A stretch of 64,000 nucleotides of DNA from Rutstroemia sp. NJR-2017a BVV2 (GCA_002946415.1 NJPS01000062.1:186001-250000); one strand, 5' to 3'; shown: positions 32,493 to 43,579, numbered from the stretch's first letter. Numbers and translations are program-made. Notes: generated by a model not told the origin, from the letters alone.

Positions 32493-34174
32493 ATGGCGGC
32501 CCAAACTCTGCGGTATTCCCCAAACACCCTTAACCTTATTTTCTCCAAATACCCGGGAGATCAGAACATTCACGACAGTAAAGGGAAAGGGCCGTTAGCC
32601 AAACTCAAGAGATTCCCCCACCATCACCAGAACCAGAATCCGAATCCTCTGGTGCGCTTTCCCTTCGCGTCGGATCGAATGAGTATGAATGTGTTGGGTA
32701 AGTGTTTGCTTTATTTATTTCTCAATTGTTGTTTCCTTGATGCTCAAAGAGCTCCTCTACTCTGTGACAAGAAAATGACCAAGCTGACCGGGTTCTCCAT
32801 TCCACGTTTAGTATCGAAGGCTAGAAAGGTACGTGACAGCAAGACCATTCTCAATGCGCCGACCTCTCAATCTCTGCGCGAGGATTGAATTGAGTCTGAA
32901 CTACATCAACTGACAATATGCCCAGCCAAAATTCGATCTAATACTCAAAGTAAGTGCCCCTTACCGCTTGGCGCATTCCATTCATGTTCTACATCACCGA
33001 CTAACCTTCCTCTCCCTCTGCAGCTCATCGACCTTAACAATGTCCCCCTCACAACCGGTACTTCCTACATAAAATGGCACCTCCCAACCAGCACCTCGAC
33101 CACCTCCGACAACCGCGGGCGCACCCCATCCTCCCCCATCAAAGACCATAAAGTCATCTGGGACTACACGCATATAATCCCCATCCGACTCACCATCGAT
33201 AAGAACAACCATTTGACAGAATGTCCCGTCCACTTCGAAGTAATCCAGGAATACAATTCCGGCGTTGCAGGCAAAGTCGAGCGCGTTACTTTGGGACAAA
33301 TCACATTGAATCTAGCGGAATATGTGGAGGAGAGCGAGGTACAGAGTGAGGAGGAGGAAGGGGTGGTGAGGAGATATTTGTTGCAGGATAGTAAGATCAA
33401 TAGTACGGTAAAGATAGGGATTGGAATGAGACAGGTAGAAGGGGAGCGGAATTTTGTGGCACCCGCTTTGAGGAGTGCGCCAGTCTTTGGAGGCATTGCA
33501 GGAATCATGAAGGGTGACAACGGTGGAGAGCCAATGGAAGGCGATGCCGGTCGTGAGTTTACCATTTCCCCCCTATTCAATCCCCGCAGCCAGGACACTT
33601 ACAAAAGACACCCGCAGACCTCCCACAAACCTCCCATTCTGAAGAGAAATCCGAACTGCAAGACATGTACCGCCGCGCACTCGCCGCCTCCTGGCAGGCA
33701 GGAATCGGAGAAATGTCCGCGGACGAATGCATCGAAGATATATTCGCCGGCGGCGACGGCTGGAAACACGATGGTGAGCGAACTCCCGGAATGCCAGTTA
33801 CGCCGGCACGGATAATCCACGAAGACAGTCTTAGCACGAGCGCAAGCGGCGAAGATCTACCGCGATTTGGACGCGGGCATCGACGCACAGGGAGTGAAGT
33901 TAGTACGGTGAGCGCGACGACGGTGGGGAGTAAAGTGAGGGGAGGAGGTGGGCATCGTCGGAAGAAAAGTAATGAGCCGGGGGGAAGAGGGGGTGGGGGG
34001 TGGGATAGAGGCTCAGTGGGTGCGAGCTCGGGGGTGGGAAGTCCGCCGAGTGGGGATCATGATGATTTGGAGAGGGAGAGGGGGAGGTCGGGGTATAAGA
34101 CTGCGAGGGAAGTGGATGAGTTTGATGTTAGGGACGACTTGGTTGCTTGGAGTTTACCAAGATATGTTTCGTAG
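32493..34174 (+). CDS. NT-C2 (EEIG1/EHBP1-type N-terminal C2) domain protein
   Basis: The gene is assembled from short exons: 32493-32697, 32812-32828 (17 nt), 32926-32949 (24 nt), 33024-33552 and 33594-34174, giving 451 residues. The core reads SKARKPKFDL, then LIDLNNVPL, then YIKWHLP, the signature start of the NT-C2 domain of EEIG1/FAM102 and EHBP1. These act at membranes and vesicles, probably by lipid or Rab-effector binding. The domain continues through the VTLGQITLNLAEYVE strands. The second half, after a conserved MYRRALAASWQAG helix, is disordered and rich in Ser, Gly and Arg. The 5' end is uncertain: an ATG at 32775 would instead give an 18-codon first exon ending with the same SKARK, removing the micro-exon and yielding 395 residues. 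The longer model is preferred for its ACCATGG start context and GTAAGT donor. Confidence 0.78.
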
Positions 34175-34619
34175 GGAGTGGTTATGTGGTTTGTTCATAA
34201 GTGTGTTGGGGGTACTTGAAGGTGTAGGTATGGCTAGGAAGGGAAAAGGACAAGATGGGTTTTGCACTGCATAGCATGTCACAGCTGCATGGCGTTAGAA
34301 AATAGGGGGCATCAAGAGCTTTTGTAAGAGATCTAATATCTAGAATACTTTTTATTTTAATCCTTTCAATATATATTAATTTCTGACTTTCCAGTAATTG
34401 GATAGCTGGGTTTTTGCGGACTTCATTGGATCTACCTGATATCGTGACTCCAAACTCCGATTCGAAATGCTGATCACTTCACCATGCACTTCTTGGGCAG
34501 AATAACTTCCTTCTTCCTCCTTCCTGCCTATTCACATATTATGCATCACGATAATACCCCAGTCCCCACTTCCCCAACTATCCTTTTCCTTAATTCCTCC
34601 CCCCCCCTCCCATCCCCTC
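34175..34619. other. Intergenic, convergent 3' ends
   Basis: This lies between the stops of the NT-C2 gene (+) and the cyclophilin gene (-). It has AT-rich sequence near 34345-34385. No gene is seen. Confidence 0.6.
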
Positions 34620-35170
34620 TCACCCTACAACCTCCTCCCCCTCCCCCTCCTCCACCACCCTCCCCCTCAAAATCGCCACCCCCTCCACCGGCCTATCCCC
34701 CTCCCCCGTCCTCACCAACCCCAGTCGTTTCACCACCCCCATCCCGCCCTTCACCCGCCCAAAAATCGTATGCTTCCCATCCAGCCACGGCGTCGGCGCC
34801 AGCGTAATGAAAAACTGACTGCCGTTCGTATTCGGGCCCGAATTCGCCATCGAGAGAATCCCCGCCCCGGTGTGTTTGAGCTCGGGGTGGATCTCGTCGG
34901 CGAACTTCTCCCCGTAGATCGAGGTCCCGCCCCGGCCGGTACCGGTTGGGTCGCCCGTTTGGATCATGAAGGAGGGGATTATCCGGTGGATCGGGCACGA
35001 GTCGTAGTACCCGCGCGAGATCAGGGTGTGGAAGTTGCGGCAGGTGACGGGGGCGTGCTGGGGGTAGAGCTCGAGGAGGATGGTGCCCTGAGGGGGGGAG
35101 GTTAGTTGGTTGTGGGAGGGAGGGGAGGGGGGCTTACCATGGTGGTTTCGAGGGCGATGGTTTTGTCCAT
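34620..35170 (-). CDS. Cyclophilin-type peptidyl-prolyl isomerase, PPIL1-like
   Basis: Two exons, 35138-35170 and 34620-35087, with a 50-bp intron, encode 166 residues, the size of PPIL1/Cyp1 cyclophilins. The first exon supplies only [11 protein letters not shown]; the intron falls just before GTILLELYP. Catalytic signatures are visible: the active-site Arg in [14 protein letters not shown], the FxMA-like loop [17 protein letters not shown], and [11 protein letters not shown]. Together these fit an active, cyclosporin-sensitive proline isomerase. PPIL1 relatives belong to the activated spliceosome, so a nuclear role in splicing is likely but inferred. A short acidic tail (EEGEGEE) ends the protein. 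It is divergent from signal peptide peptidase. Confidence 0.92.
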
Positions 35171-35626
35171 GCTGATGGATGGGTGGTTGGTTTCCGGATT
35201 GATGTAAACTTCTAGATATAAATTGTTTTTCGTATACAGAGTTCAATTGCCGTAATATTCAATTTTTGTCGTTTGTTTGTATATTCTCAAGGCTGAAATG
35301 TCGTTGTTGACTTTTTGCAAGGCTGAACTTTGGTCTTTGGTGGGTGGTGAAAGAAAGTTAGGCGCCTTGTCAGACCCCTGTCGATTGTTGTTTGGACTTC
35401 GAGACCGATATGTATCCACAGCGGGTAGGTACAGGTAGGTGTATATTCACTGCAAACAACTTCTCAAACGAAAATGAGGTTATCTTAACCCTGTGAAGAC
35501 TTTTTTAAATCAACTGTTACTCTTCAATAATGAGTACCCCTCAGTTATAGAATCTCGAATTCCTCTTCTACCTGAACCTGGGGGTATTGTCAATCGTCAT
35601 CCTGCCAGCAACACATTTGAATCATC
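35171..35626. other. Divergent promoter, cyclophilin and signal peptide peptidase
   Basis: A 456-bp region. It contains short GTAGGT repeats near 35420-35440. I see no coding region. Confidence 0.6.
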
Positions 35627-37768
35627 ATGATGGATCAAATTAAGAGCCTATTTGATGGCGATATTGGGATTTTAGAATTAATGGCAACCTATGGTCAATG
35701 GATATATGAGAACAAGGAGATGATCCAACTCGAGATTCACATCATCCTCTCTGCTCTCTTCCCCATCTACATCGGATCACATGCCTCACTACAACGCCCG
35801 CCATCTGCCGCACCCCCTCCGAAAAGATCTCGCAAAAACGCATCTGACGATGAAGGGCAGCGCGAGACTCATACACCCATGGAAGGCCTCACTCCATCTG
35901 ATGCCATCCTGTTCCCCGTTCTCGCAAGTGTGGCGCTGGGATCACTATACCTCATTATCAAATGGCTCGAAGATCCAGCCCTGCTGAATAAAATCCTGGG
36001 ATGGTATTTCTCGGCTCTAGGGGTCGTGGGAGTGGGTAAATTGGCCGGCGATGCATTGCATGTTGCGACTGGGTTTATTTTCCCTTCAGCATGGTCTGAT
36101 GGAAAGGATTTATACACCATAGATCCACTCCTCCGTGTTCAGGTTCCCCAAGCTAAAGCGAAGTTTGGTCTCGTCCAACCATCGTCCAAAACTAACCCGC
36201 TTCCGGGCTTCCTCTCCTCAATCAACTTCCCCAAACCTGTCACCAGCTTCTTGTGGACGACTCGCTCCCTTCTCAAATCCAGCTGGGTGCTACGTCTATA
36301 TATCAAAAACATCATCATGCACAAATCCACCCTAACCCTCTCCTCAATCCTCGGTTTCCTTATCGGTCTCACCACTATAATCTCCTACAACGCTTTCTCT
36401 CAACCTTGGTTCCTCACCAATCTGATGGGTTTCGGCTTCTGCTACGGAACACTTCAACTCATGTCCCCTACCACATTCGCAACCGGGTCACTTGTCCTTC
36501 TCGGTTTGTTCTTCTATGATATCACTATGGTGTTTTATACACCTCTTATGGTTACCGTTGCGACAAGTCTGGATGTGCCGATCAAATTGGTTTTCCCTAC
36601 TGCGAGTGGATCGAGTATGTTGGGGCTGGGGGATATTGTGTTGCCGGGAATATTGGTGGCATTGGCGTTGAGGTTTGATTTGTATTTGCATTATTTGCGT
36701 ATCTCGCAATCTTCATCCTCTACCTTGAAATCATCACCCAAACCAGACTCAACCTTAACAAGACCCTCATATAAACCTGCAACAGGGCTATGGGGTGAGC
36801 GCTTCTGGACCTCTTCCTCTCCTGCTCCGTCTATTCCATCATTACATTCATCGTTCGAGATAGCAACAGGTACCCGGTTCAAGAAAGTCTATTTCAAGAC
36901 TGCGATTGTGGGATACATTATCGGTATGATTACGACATTGGTGGTCCTAAACGTTTTCCATCATGCGCAACCGGCGTTATTGTATCTAGTACCAGGAGTG
37001 GTGGGGAGTTTGTGGGGAGTTGCGTGGGCGAGAGGCGAGGTTGGCGTTATGTGGGGATATACGGAAGATGGAAGTTTAGATGTTGGGGAGGAGGGCGCTA
37101 AGGAGAAGAAGGATGTTGATCAGGCTAAGAAAGAGCAGACGAATGAAAAGGATGCGCAGATTGAGAAGGAGAAGGTTGCGGGCGACAAGACGAACGACAA
37201 TGCTCTAGAACTAAGTCCTTGGGAAGATTCCGATGAAGAGGAAGAAGAAGAAGAAGACACGCCTTCGGAACACGAGTCAGCACCAAAAGAATCTCCTGCT
37301 CCACTCGCACCTCGCCGTTTCAGCGGAAATGCTTTTACAGGTATCGGCGGGCTTAAAGATGGAAATGATGCTGATGATGAGGGAGCGGGTGGTACCGGCT
37401 CTGCGGGTTTGGCTGCAGCAAAAGGATTTACTGGAGGTGCCAAAAATGTAATTTCGAACATATCACAGAAAGTAGATGGTTCAGCAAAGATAGAGGAAAC
37501 GGGGAAAGGGAGGGTGAAGCAGAAGAGGAACAGGAAGGATATCACAGATGCCGATCTCCCTATCTTCAGTCTTACTATCACGAACACGAGGACGGCTGAG
37601 CGAATGCAGAATCAAGCGGATGCTGGTGTAGCTGCTGAGATGATTGCAGGGAAGAAGGAGGTTGAGAGATTGACTGCTGAACTGGAGAAGGTGAATACTG
37701 AACTGGTTGAGAAGACGAAGGAGGTTGAGAGTGTGACGGCGAGGGTGGTAGCGATTGAGAAGAAGTAG
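35627..37768 (+). CDS. Signal peptide peptidase-family intramembrane aspartyl protease
   Basis: A single exon of 713 residues. It shows about nine hydrophobic segments and the full presenilin-type active site: FFYDITMVFY with Asp298, GLGDIVLPG with Asp336, and the QPALLYLVP motif at 448-456. Signal peptide peptidase cleaves membrane-bound signal peptides and tail-anchored proteins in the ER. In Aspergillus the homologue SppA is needed for hypoxia adaptation, where it acts on SREBP with the Dsc pathway. The loop between the catalytic halves carries a Ser/Pro-rich insertion (about 360-410). The C-terminal 230 residues are cytosolic-looking, with acidic EEEEEED runs and a final coiled coil (about 650-713). 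This tail is unusually long; the human enzyme has 377 residues and ends soon after PAL. The first ATG is doubled (ATGATG), so the start could be 35630. Confidence 0.92.
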   Translation: MMDQIKSLFDGDIGILELMATYGQWIYENKEMIQLEIHIILSALFPIYIGSHASLQRPPSAAPPPKRSRKNASDDEGQRETHTPMEGLTPSDAILFPVLASVALGSLYLIIKWLEDPALLNKILGWYFSALGVVGVGKLAGDALHVATGFIFPSAWSDGKDLYTIDPLLRVQVPQAKAKFGLVQPSSKTNPLPGFLSSINFPKPVTSFLWTTRSLLKSSWVLRLYIKNIIMHKSTLTLSSILGFLIGLTTIISYNAFSQPWFLTNLMGFGFCYGTLQLMSPTTFATGSLVLLGLFFYDITMVFYTPLMVTVATSLDVPIKLVFPTASGSSMLGLGDIVLPGILVALALRFDLYLHYLRISQSSSSTLKSSPKPDSTLTRPSYKPATGLWGERFWTSSSPAPSIPSLHSSFEIATGTRFKKVYFKTAIVGYIIGMITTLVVLNVFHHAQPALLYLVPGVVGSLWGVAWARGEVGVMWGYTEDGSLDVGEEGAKEKKDVDQAKKEQTNEKDAQIEKEKVAGDKTNDNALELSPWEDSDEEEEEEEDTPSEHESAPKESPAPLAPRRFSGNAFTGIGGLKDGNDADDEGAGGTGSAGLAAAKGFTGGAKNVISNISQKVDGSAKIEETGKGRVKQKRNRKDITDADLPIFSLTITNTRTAERMQNQADAGVAAEMIAGKKEVERLTAELEKVNTELVEKTKEVESVTARVVAIEKK

Positions 37769-38719
37769 ATTTAGTTTGTGTAGGCGGGGTGAGGAAGGAG
37801 ATTGAGAAAGTTTGAGGGAGGAAGAATGACATTGTTTCTCTTCGTGATGCTTTGTCTCGATGAAATCAGTATTTGGGAAATAGAAAGGAAGGGAGATAGA
37901 AATATGTAGAACATGTCGAATTATCTGATGGTATTGTTTTGGCTGTTGGGTAGAGAATTGCTTCGCGGACCTCTTGCTTGTGGAAATATTCGGCGTTCTA
38001 CATAGTATAGTACGGTGTAAGTGGTGGAATATATTTGTAGACGAATAGCTAGATAGTTCCGCAGGATGTAGACTGATGAAAAACTACAAAATACAGAAGA
38101 ACGGCAGTGGTCAGTGATTGGCTATTATGAATTTATGCTCATGTGGAATTCTAGATTGGTTATATATCCAGCAACTCAGAAACTCGATAATAACCCCTTT
38201 CGTTACTACTCGTAACTATCCTGCAGATGAAACCATATATCTTCTCCTACACACTTGTGAAGACGATGTCTACTATGAAGGTCGATTTAAACACTCGGGT
38301 AATCTTCCCCCTTACATACCTTGCTCAGCATACTATGACGGCAAAGTCTTTATCCGGGGCCCCATAATTTATTCCCCGCGTTCAACCTCCACAACAGTTC
38401 TACCTCTCGGTTTTCTACGGCACTTTCACTGGATTTATAGATTTGTTGATGATCGATCTGCCATGATGGATGAAGAAAAGTCCGGCTTTTGGATAGTGTA
38501 ATGGACCGTAAGGTGAGTATATGGTAGAGTAAGTATCCTCTCTTCTTATTGTTGCTTTCAGTCAAACTCCTCTTGACCTTGCGCGAAACTTCTCAAACCT
38601 ATATATAAACCCAAACCTCGCACGCACACAAGAAGACCTGCCCTCCCAAAACCATTCCATCCATCCAAACACTGAATCTCGTTCATCTCCCTCACACCCT
38701 CACACCCCCAAACAAAACC
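37769..38719. other. Intergenic between signal peptide peptidase and dehydroquinase
   Basis: This is 950 bp between two plus-strand genes. A 127-codon plus frame at 38118-38501 has no motif and probably overlaps UTRs. The last 150 bases are C-rich with ACACCCTCACACCC, as in a strong 5' leader. Confidence 0.55.
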
Positions 38720-39184
38720 ATGCCCATCACCAAAATCCTCCTCCTCAACGGCCCCAACCTCAACCTCCTCGGCACCCGCGAACCGCACATCTATGGCAGC
38801 ACCACCCTCTCCCAAATCGAGTCCTCTCTCTCAACCTACCTCTCCTCTCTCTCCCCTCCCGTCTCTCTCTCCACTTTCCAATCCAACCACGAAGGCTACC
38901 TCATCGACCGCATCCACGCCGCGCGGGACGAGAAAATCGACGCGATAGTCATCAATCCCGGCGCGCTGACGCACACGAGCGTGGCGCTGAGAGACGCGTT
39001 GGCTGGCGTGGCAATCCCGTTTGTGGAGGTGCATATTAGTAATGTGCATAAGAGGGAGGAGTTTAGACATAAGAGTTTTCTGAGCGATAAGGCCGAGGCG
39101 GTGATTTGTGGGCTGGGGACGTGGGGGTATAGGGCCGCGGTGGAGTGGGTGGTGGGGGAGATGGGGGGGAGGGCGAAGTTGTGA
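38720..39184 (+). CDS. Type II 3-dehydroquinate dehydratase (catabolic)
   Basis: A single exon of 154 residues, the normal size of a type II dehydroquinase. Motifs in order: [15 protein letters not shown], the catalytic Tyr at residue 25 (IYG), NPGALTHTS with Asn79 and His85, VEVHISN with His105, and KREEFRHKS with Arg112. It removes water from 3-dehydroquinate to give 3-dehydroshikimate. In filamentous fungi the biosynthetic step is done by a type I domain in the pentafunctional AROM protein, and the separate type II enzyme serves quinate catabolism (qutE, qa-2). None of the usual quinate-cluster partners (quinate dehydrogenase, dehydroshikimate dehydratase, permease, activator or repressor) is adjacent, so the gene is either relocated or has another use. 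It ends convergently with the Asp-box gene. Confidence 0.93.
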   Translation: MPITKILLLNGPNLNLLGTREPHIYGSTTLSQIESSLSTYLSSLSPPVSLSTFQSNHEGYLIDRIHAARDEKIDAIVINPGALTHTSVALRDALAGVAIPFVEVHISNVHKREEFRHKSFLSDKAEAVICGLGTWGYRAAVEWVVGEMGGRAKL

Positions 39185-39641
39185 GTGAGGGGATGGGATG
39201 GGATGGGAATTTTGGGGATGGTGTTTTGAAGGAGTGGTGGTGAGGAGCGGGGTTATAAGTCAAGGTGTTTGGATTTGTTGGGGAGACCTTGGCTGGAAAT
39301 GGAGATTTGGGACTGCTACAGGCTCTCTTTCCCCATTGGGTTTTGAACAAGTAGAATGAAATTTAGTGGAGACTGCGAGACCTTAACCGCACTTCGAGAG
39401 ACACATTCATCGACGTCACGCAGCCATTCACGAGTCACAACACTTCACAAGATAGACACGCAGTTGATTTTAGGACTAGGTACGGTTGTCAGAGTTGCTA
39501 TTAAGAGAGTATTATGGGCATCGAATCTTCGATTGCTGCATTTTATTTCGAACTCAAGTTAATCTTGTTTCCAATTTGACGTTTGCTGCCATCCTTTTCC
39601 TTTACATTTCTCTTAGCTGTCTTAGATAAACGTACCACCAT
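39185..39641. other. Intergenic, convergent 3' ends
   Basis: Between the dehydroquinase (+) and the Asp-box protein gene (-). A GGGAT repeat occurs at 39190-39210. No gene is seen. Confidence 0.6.
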
Positions 39642-40875
39642 CTACGAAATCGTAATAACATCAGCCCTAACCTCAGAATTGAGCGAATTCCCATTCCAGC
39701 CCGCTCCGATAATCAAAACTTTCGTCGCGTCAGGCAGAACTCTAATCGACCTCGAGTACGCACTTGGCACATTCGTACTGACTTGTACCCAGCTACCAGA
39801 AGCTCCGAGAGCTTTGTTCGTGAATAGATTACCGCTGCCGGCAAAGCTCACAAGAACAGTCCCTGAGCTACCACCAGTTGAACTCCACGTGACGTAGGGT
39901 GATCCAGAACCTGCCTTCGTTCCATCAGTTGCTACGAGTGCTTGGGCTGTGCTGCTGAGAAAGTTTAAGGGACTGTCGGCGGTTTTGTAGTAGATCTATG
40001 TATGATGTCAGAAACTTGGATGATGTTTAGATTGAAGAAGAAGCTTGGCTTACCGGATAGCCATATGCGCCATTTACCGTCGACCCAAACTCATAAGTCA
40101 ATATGTATTTCCCATTAGGCAAAGCAGCCACAGTTGCCATACCCGGTCGATCACCTTGAACCGAACTCGTGACATCATCGACGTTTGTTTTCCACGTAAG
40201 CAGATCCGTCGAAGTGACATGAGTGAGTTTTTGCGAGTATTTCGAGTCGCGAGAATCAGAGAAATAAACAACCAATTGACCTTGGTAGACCAGCATGAAA
40301 GGCTCATAGATCGCCCCACCGCCTTTGGCAACGTTGCTCACGAATTTCCATGTAGCACCGGCATCCGTACTCGCATAGAGATCGATGTGGTACGCGCTTC
40401 GATCCTTGGGCACGGAGTCGGCGGCAAGAAGCAGTGTGCCTGCTGGATAGTTGCCGATTGCGGAAGGTAGAGCGTAGAGAAACGGTTCCCATCTTAAGCC
40501 CCAGCCGTTGACGGTATCCTTCACGTCAGCGAGATGAGTCCATGTCTGTCCACCGTTTGTTGATCGGTAGATGGGTGAATATGGCGGCTCTGGGCTATCT
40601 GTATGTATGAAGGCTGTCAGTTATTTCGTCGTTCTGATTCTGTGAGTGAAGGGCAAATATTGAGACTCACAATTTTCTGCAGTTGCATACAGCGTGTCTC
40701 CGATTATGGCTGTTCGACCGTAAAGTACGCCAGGTGCTGTGTAGCCCGAACCGGGTCCAAATATCTTCACATTCGAAAATGTGTTCCAGGTGATTGTCGA
40801 TGCTGACGTGACTGGGCTTGCCCGTATTGTCGCAGCAATAGAAACTAGGAAGAGAAAGACACTTATATAGGCCAT
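39642..40875 (-). CDS. Secreted Asp-box (BNR) beta-propeller protein, sialidase-like
   Basis: Three exons, 40671-40875, 40054-40598 and 39642-39995 (introns 72 and 58 bp), give 367 residues. Residues 1-19 are a signal peptide ending near IRAS. Two Asp-box motifs of the S-x-D/N-x-G-x-T-W form are visible, STNGGQTW and STDAGATW, which mark sialidase-type six-bladed propellers. The middle region RWEPFLYALP and YEPFMLVYQG resembles fungal secreted proteins of the BNR/glycoside hydrolase superfamily. I do not see a sialidase Arg triad with certainty, so the substrate is unknown; plant or fungal wall glycans are plausible. The start at 40875 is the ATG that gives the signal peptide. A run of GAT/ATG units (40873-40890) lies directly upstream of it. 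Confidence 0.82.
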
Positions 40876-42073
40876 GATGATGATGATGGTAGGCTAATAA
40901 TAGCAAACCCAGAAAAGAACCAAGACTGTCAGGACCCGTACTCTATTCTAACATCTTGTCTTCCTTTCTATATATGTACATTTTTAACCCAGAGAAATAC
41001 TCCCCGCAATTTTCTGGTAAAATCGATTCATCTCATCAGCAAGTTGGCATTGCTGGCGGCAATATCGAAATCGATGTAGACTAGACATCTGCCGAATGTG
41101 ACTTTGCGGAGAGTTTCAGGCCTTGAAATATGTATTTCAATCTCGTTTCTTCAGTTCTCTATATGACCATTGGTGGAACGTTCTGATACTCCCTTTAGCC
41201 TTATAAGAACTGCAGCAGAAGTGGAGAGGGCAATATATTTTAGGTCAGTACCTAGGTAGTCACATTGTTTCAGACCGAACGCATAGCATGAACGGAGATC
41301 CGTTTGTGGAGTTCGAAATTAAGACTTAAACTTTAATAAAGCAAACAGCAAAGAGTTTTCGAACACTTGACTTAAAATTGAGAATTCTTCAGCTATCCCA
41401 CCTGCGTTACAGTATTTTGATACGAAAGGGGTAATGTCGTGTCCTGGGTATCCTTGGAGCTTGTGGGTGATATCGACGGAGACATTAAGCGCTCCAATTC
41501 GGGCCAAATGTACCCCGCATTTGACCGAGGTGTATTCTCCCATCTTTTGCGCGCGAATTGAGCTTGGTGTTTTGACTAGGACTCGTACCGAGTCGTACGG
41601 CCTGTCGATCAGGTTACAAAGCACTGCTGTATGGCGCGCTTGAATCTACGTCGATCTATTTAGCTGTAACAGTTACGATTAAGGTATAGACTAGCAAATA
41701 GGGAGAGTTCTATTCGCCGAGTCCGCAACAAGGGACCAGGCACGACGCATAGAATGACCACTGTCCTAGTGATACAGGCAGATACTTTTTATATTCCTTC
41801 TCTGTGTACTGGGCCAAATGAGTAGTTAGTACAACAACTGTCACATTGGTAGTAAGAAGCTGTGGTCAACGCAATTTGAGATTCGTAATAAGCCTAAATG
41901 CTTTCAGAATAAATACCAATAAATGTGATAGTAATTTTCAAGTAGGTCAACAGATCAGTGTTTGCAAAATACTAATATCTCAATTTCTTGATATTTGAGG
42001 AGTCGAAAGGTATGGCAGTGGTAAGAATCTAGATTTCTCACAACTAAAACTCCACCGGGCGGCAGTGTCGACT
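40876..42073. other. Intergenic region with a possible coding relic
   Basis: This is 1.2 kb between two minus-strand genes. A 101-codon minus-strand frame at 41319-41624 has no ATG at its start and a protein-like composition (KMGEYTSVKCGVHLARIG). It may be a decayed exon, but I cannot link it to a family. The rest appears non-coding. Confidence 0.45.
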
Positions 42074-43579
42074 TTACTCCAACGTCACATGTGCCCATTT
42101 GAAAAGCCCATTTTCACCCGAAGCGTGAATGAATGTTGTCGGATCTCCGAGTGACATAGATGACCTCTCAGGTAGCGAAGCGCTGAATTCTTGGAGTAGT
42201 TGATAATTCAAGGGCCATCTATCGATGGCTGTCCAGTCTAAGCTTCGTACATAACGGAGATATTCTCTGCTGCTCGCGTTTGGCGGGAGCTCATAAACGC
42301 CTCCACGTTTTCCGTCTGGAATTGAATTAACTTTTGTTCCGTTGTCGTCGAAGACGATTCTCAGGTCGTCAGGAATTTTCAACATTCTGACCATAGTATA
42401 GCTCCATATTCCTATGTGCCGCTGCAGAAGCTCAAGAAACAGCTCGAAGGGCGAAATTTTGTAATTGGGAATAATATTCCAAGTAGCTTTTGAGCCGTTC
42501 TTCATCTTTTGCCGTGTCCCTTTCATATCAAAATTCAATTCTCCCAATTCATTGACGAATGGCCCAGATGGTAAATTCCAAGCAGACGAGATTCCCAATA
42601 GGCCGTATACTTTATCTCTTGCGTCCGTACATTCTCGTTTAGTCGCGAATATACAATAAGTATCGATAAGTTCTGATAAGTCATTAAACCTTTTATCCAG
42701 GAAGATTCCTCCCGCGGGCCATACAAGTTTAACTGAAGGCATGAGATTCACGAATTTACGAATTGCCCTCGTATCAATGGTATCGGTTCCACACATTGCA
42801 ACTGACCTTCTTGCTAGAACAAGTTCCTGGATAATCCATAGTCTTGTGCAATATTCGAGACTGAGAAACGTTGACAGCGCGAAGACTGTATGGATGGGAC
42901 ACTTACATCTCCCATAGTAGAGACTGACGCATGCTCTGTCGTAGAACCATCTTAGTGAGAAGCGACCCATGTTGCGGTATTTTCGAAATATATTCATAGC
43001 TCGAATAGTATCCTTTGATCCAAGCCCCAGCCACGCGATAACGAAGTGGGCATTGGAGAAGATGTCTTTCATGAGATTCACTTGGTGGTTCTTTTCTTCA
43101 ACATTATCTTGATCGATACATATCGAATCTATCCAAATATACTGCAGCGCGATTTCATTGAGTTCATTGCTTGCAGACTGTGCAGTACTCGCCCCGTCGT
43201 TGGTTCTTTCTCCGAAGTTTAATTCTTCCATTTCCTTGAGTAGTACTTGAAGCGTCTCGTCGTCACACCTGTTCTTCACATGCGGCTTGCTCATGTAATC
43301 GAATATGGAGTTGATTCCATTAAAGACGTTCTCTCGTATGGAATGTTGAGATCCATCAATCTCGATATGGCGCACAGGAATAGGATCACCCCAAGTGTAG
43401 GAGAGAGCTACATATGATGGACAACTAGCTACCTCAAATGCTTGAAGGTGACCCTTTATTGTTCCTGACGGGCTCCTCTTGAGTGAGAGCAGTCTGATTG
43501 ATGTTGAGCCTAGGTTTAGTGGGGCGCTTTGGTAGATCGTTGGTGGGACGTTGGAATCGAGGTCTTGCAAATCGGACAT
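42074..43579 (-). CDS. HET domain (heterokaryon incompatibility-like) protein
   Basis: A single exon of 501 residues. The three conserved HET blocks are visible: YVALSYTWGDP (about 56-66), IWIDSICIDQDN (about 148-159) with an acidic, Ser/Thr-rich insertion before it, and the NAHFVIAWLG block (about 175-184). LEYCTRLWIIQELVLAR and the ECTDARDKVYGLLGI segment follow, also typical of the family. HET domains are related to TIR folds and mediate programmed cell death on allorecognition in fungi. The N-terminus is a plain HET arrangement without a visible NLR partner in the window. The protein is somewhat short for the family, but no in-frame stop or broken exon is seen, so it may be functional. 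It sits at the left edge of a run of damaged genes. Confidence 0.88.
   Translation of the reverse strand: MSDLQDLDSNVPPTIYQSAPLNLGSTSIRLLSLKRSPSGTIKGHLQAFEVASCPSYVALSYTWGDPIPVRHIEIDGSQHSIRENVFNGINSIFDYMSKPHVKNRCDDETLQVLLKEMEELNFGERTNDGASTAQSASNELNEIALQYIWIDSICIDQDNVEEKNHQVNLMKDIFSNAHFVIAWLGLGSKDTIRAMNIFRKYRNMGRFSLRWFYDRACVSLYYGRCKCPIHTVFALSTFLSLEYCTRLWIIQELVLARRSVAMCGTDTIDTRAIRKFVNLMPSVKLVWPAGGIFLDKRFNDLSELIDTYCIFATKRECTDARDKVYGLLGISSAWNLPSGPFVNELGELNFDMKGTRQKMKNGSKATWNIIPNYKISPFELFLELLQRHIGIWSYTMVRMLKIPDDLRIVFDDNGTKVNSIPDGKRGGVYELPPNASSREYLRYVRSLDWTAIDRWPLNYQLLQEFSASLPERSSMSLGDPTTFIHASGENGLFKWAHVTLE

Noticed and set aside
34770..35105. A 111-codon plus-strand ORF opposite the cyclophilin gene
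   Set aside because: GC-rich antisense shadow of a well-supported coding exon.
38118..38501. A 127-codon plus-strand ORF between signal peptide peptidase and dehydroquinase
   Set aside because: It has an ATG but no domain, poor conservation-like features and overlaps probable UTR sequence. Not strong enough to call.
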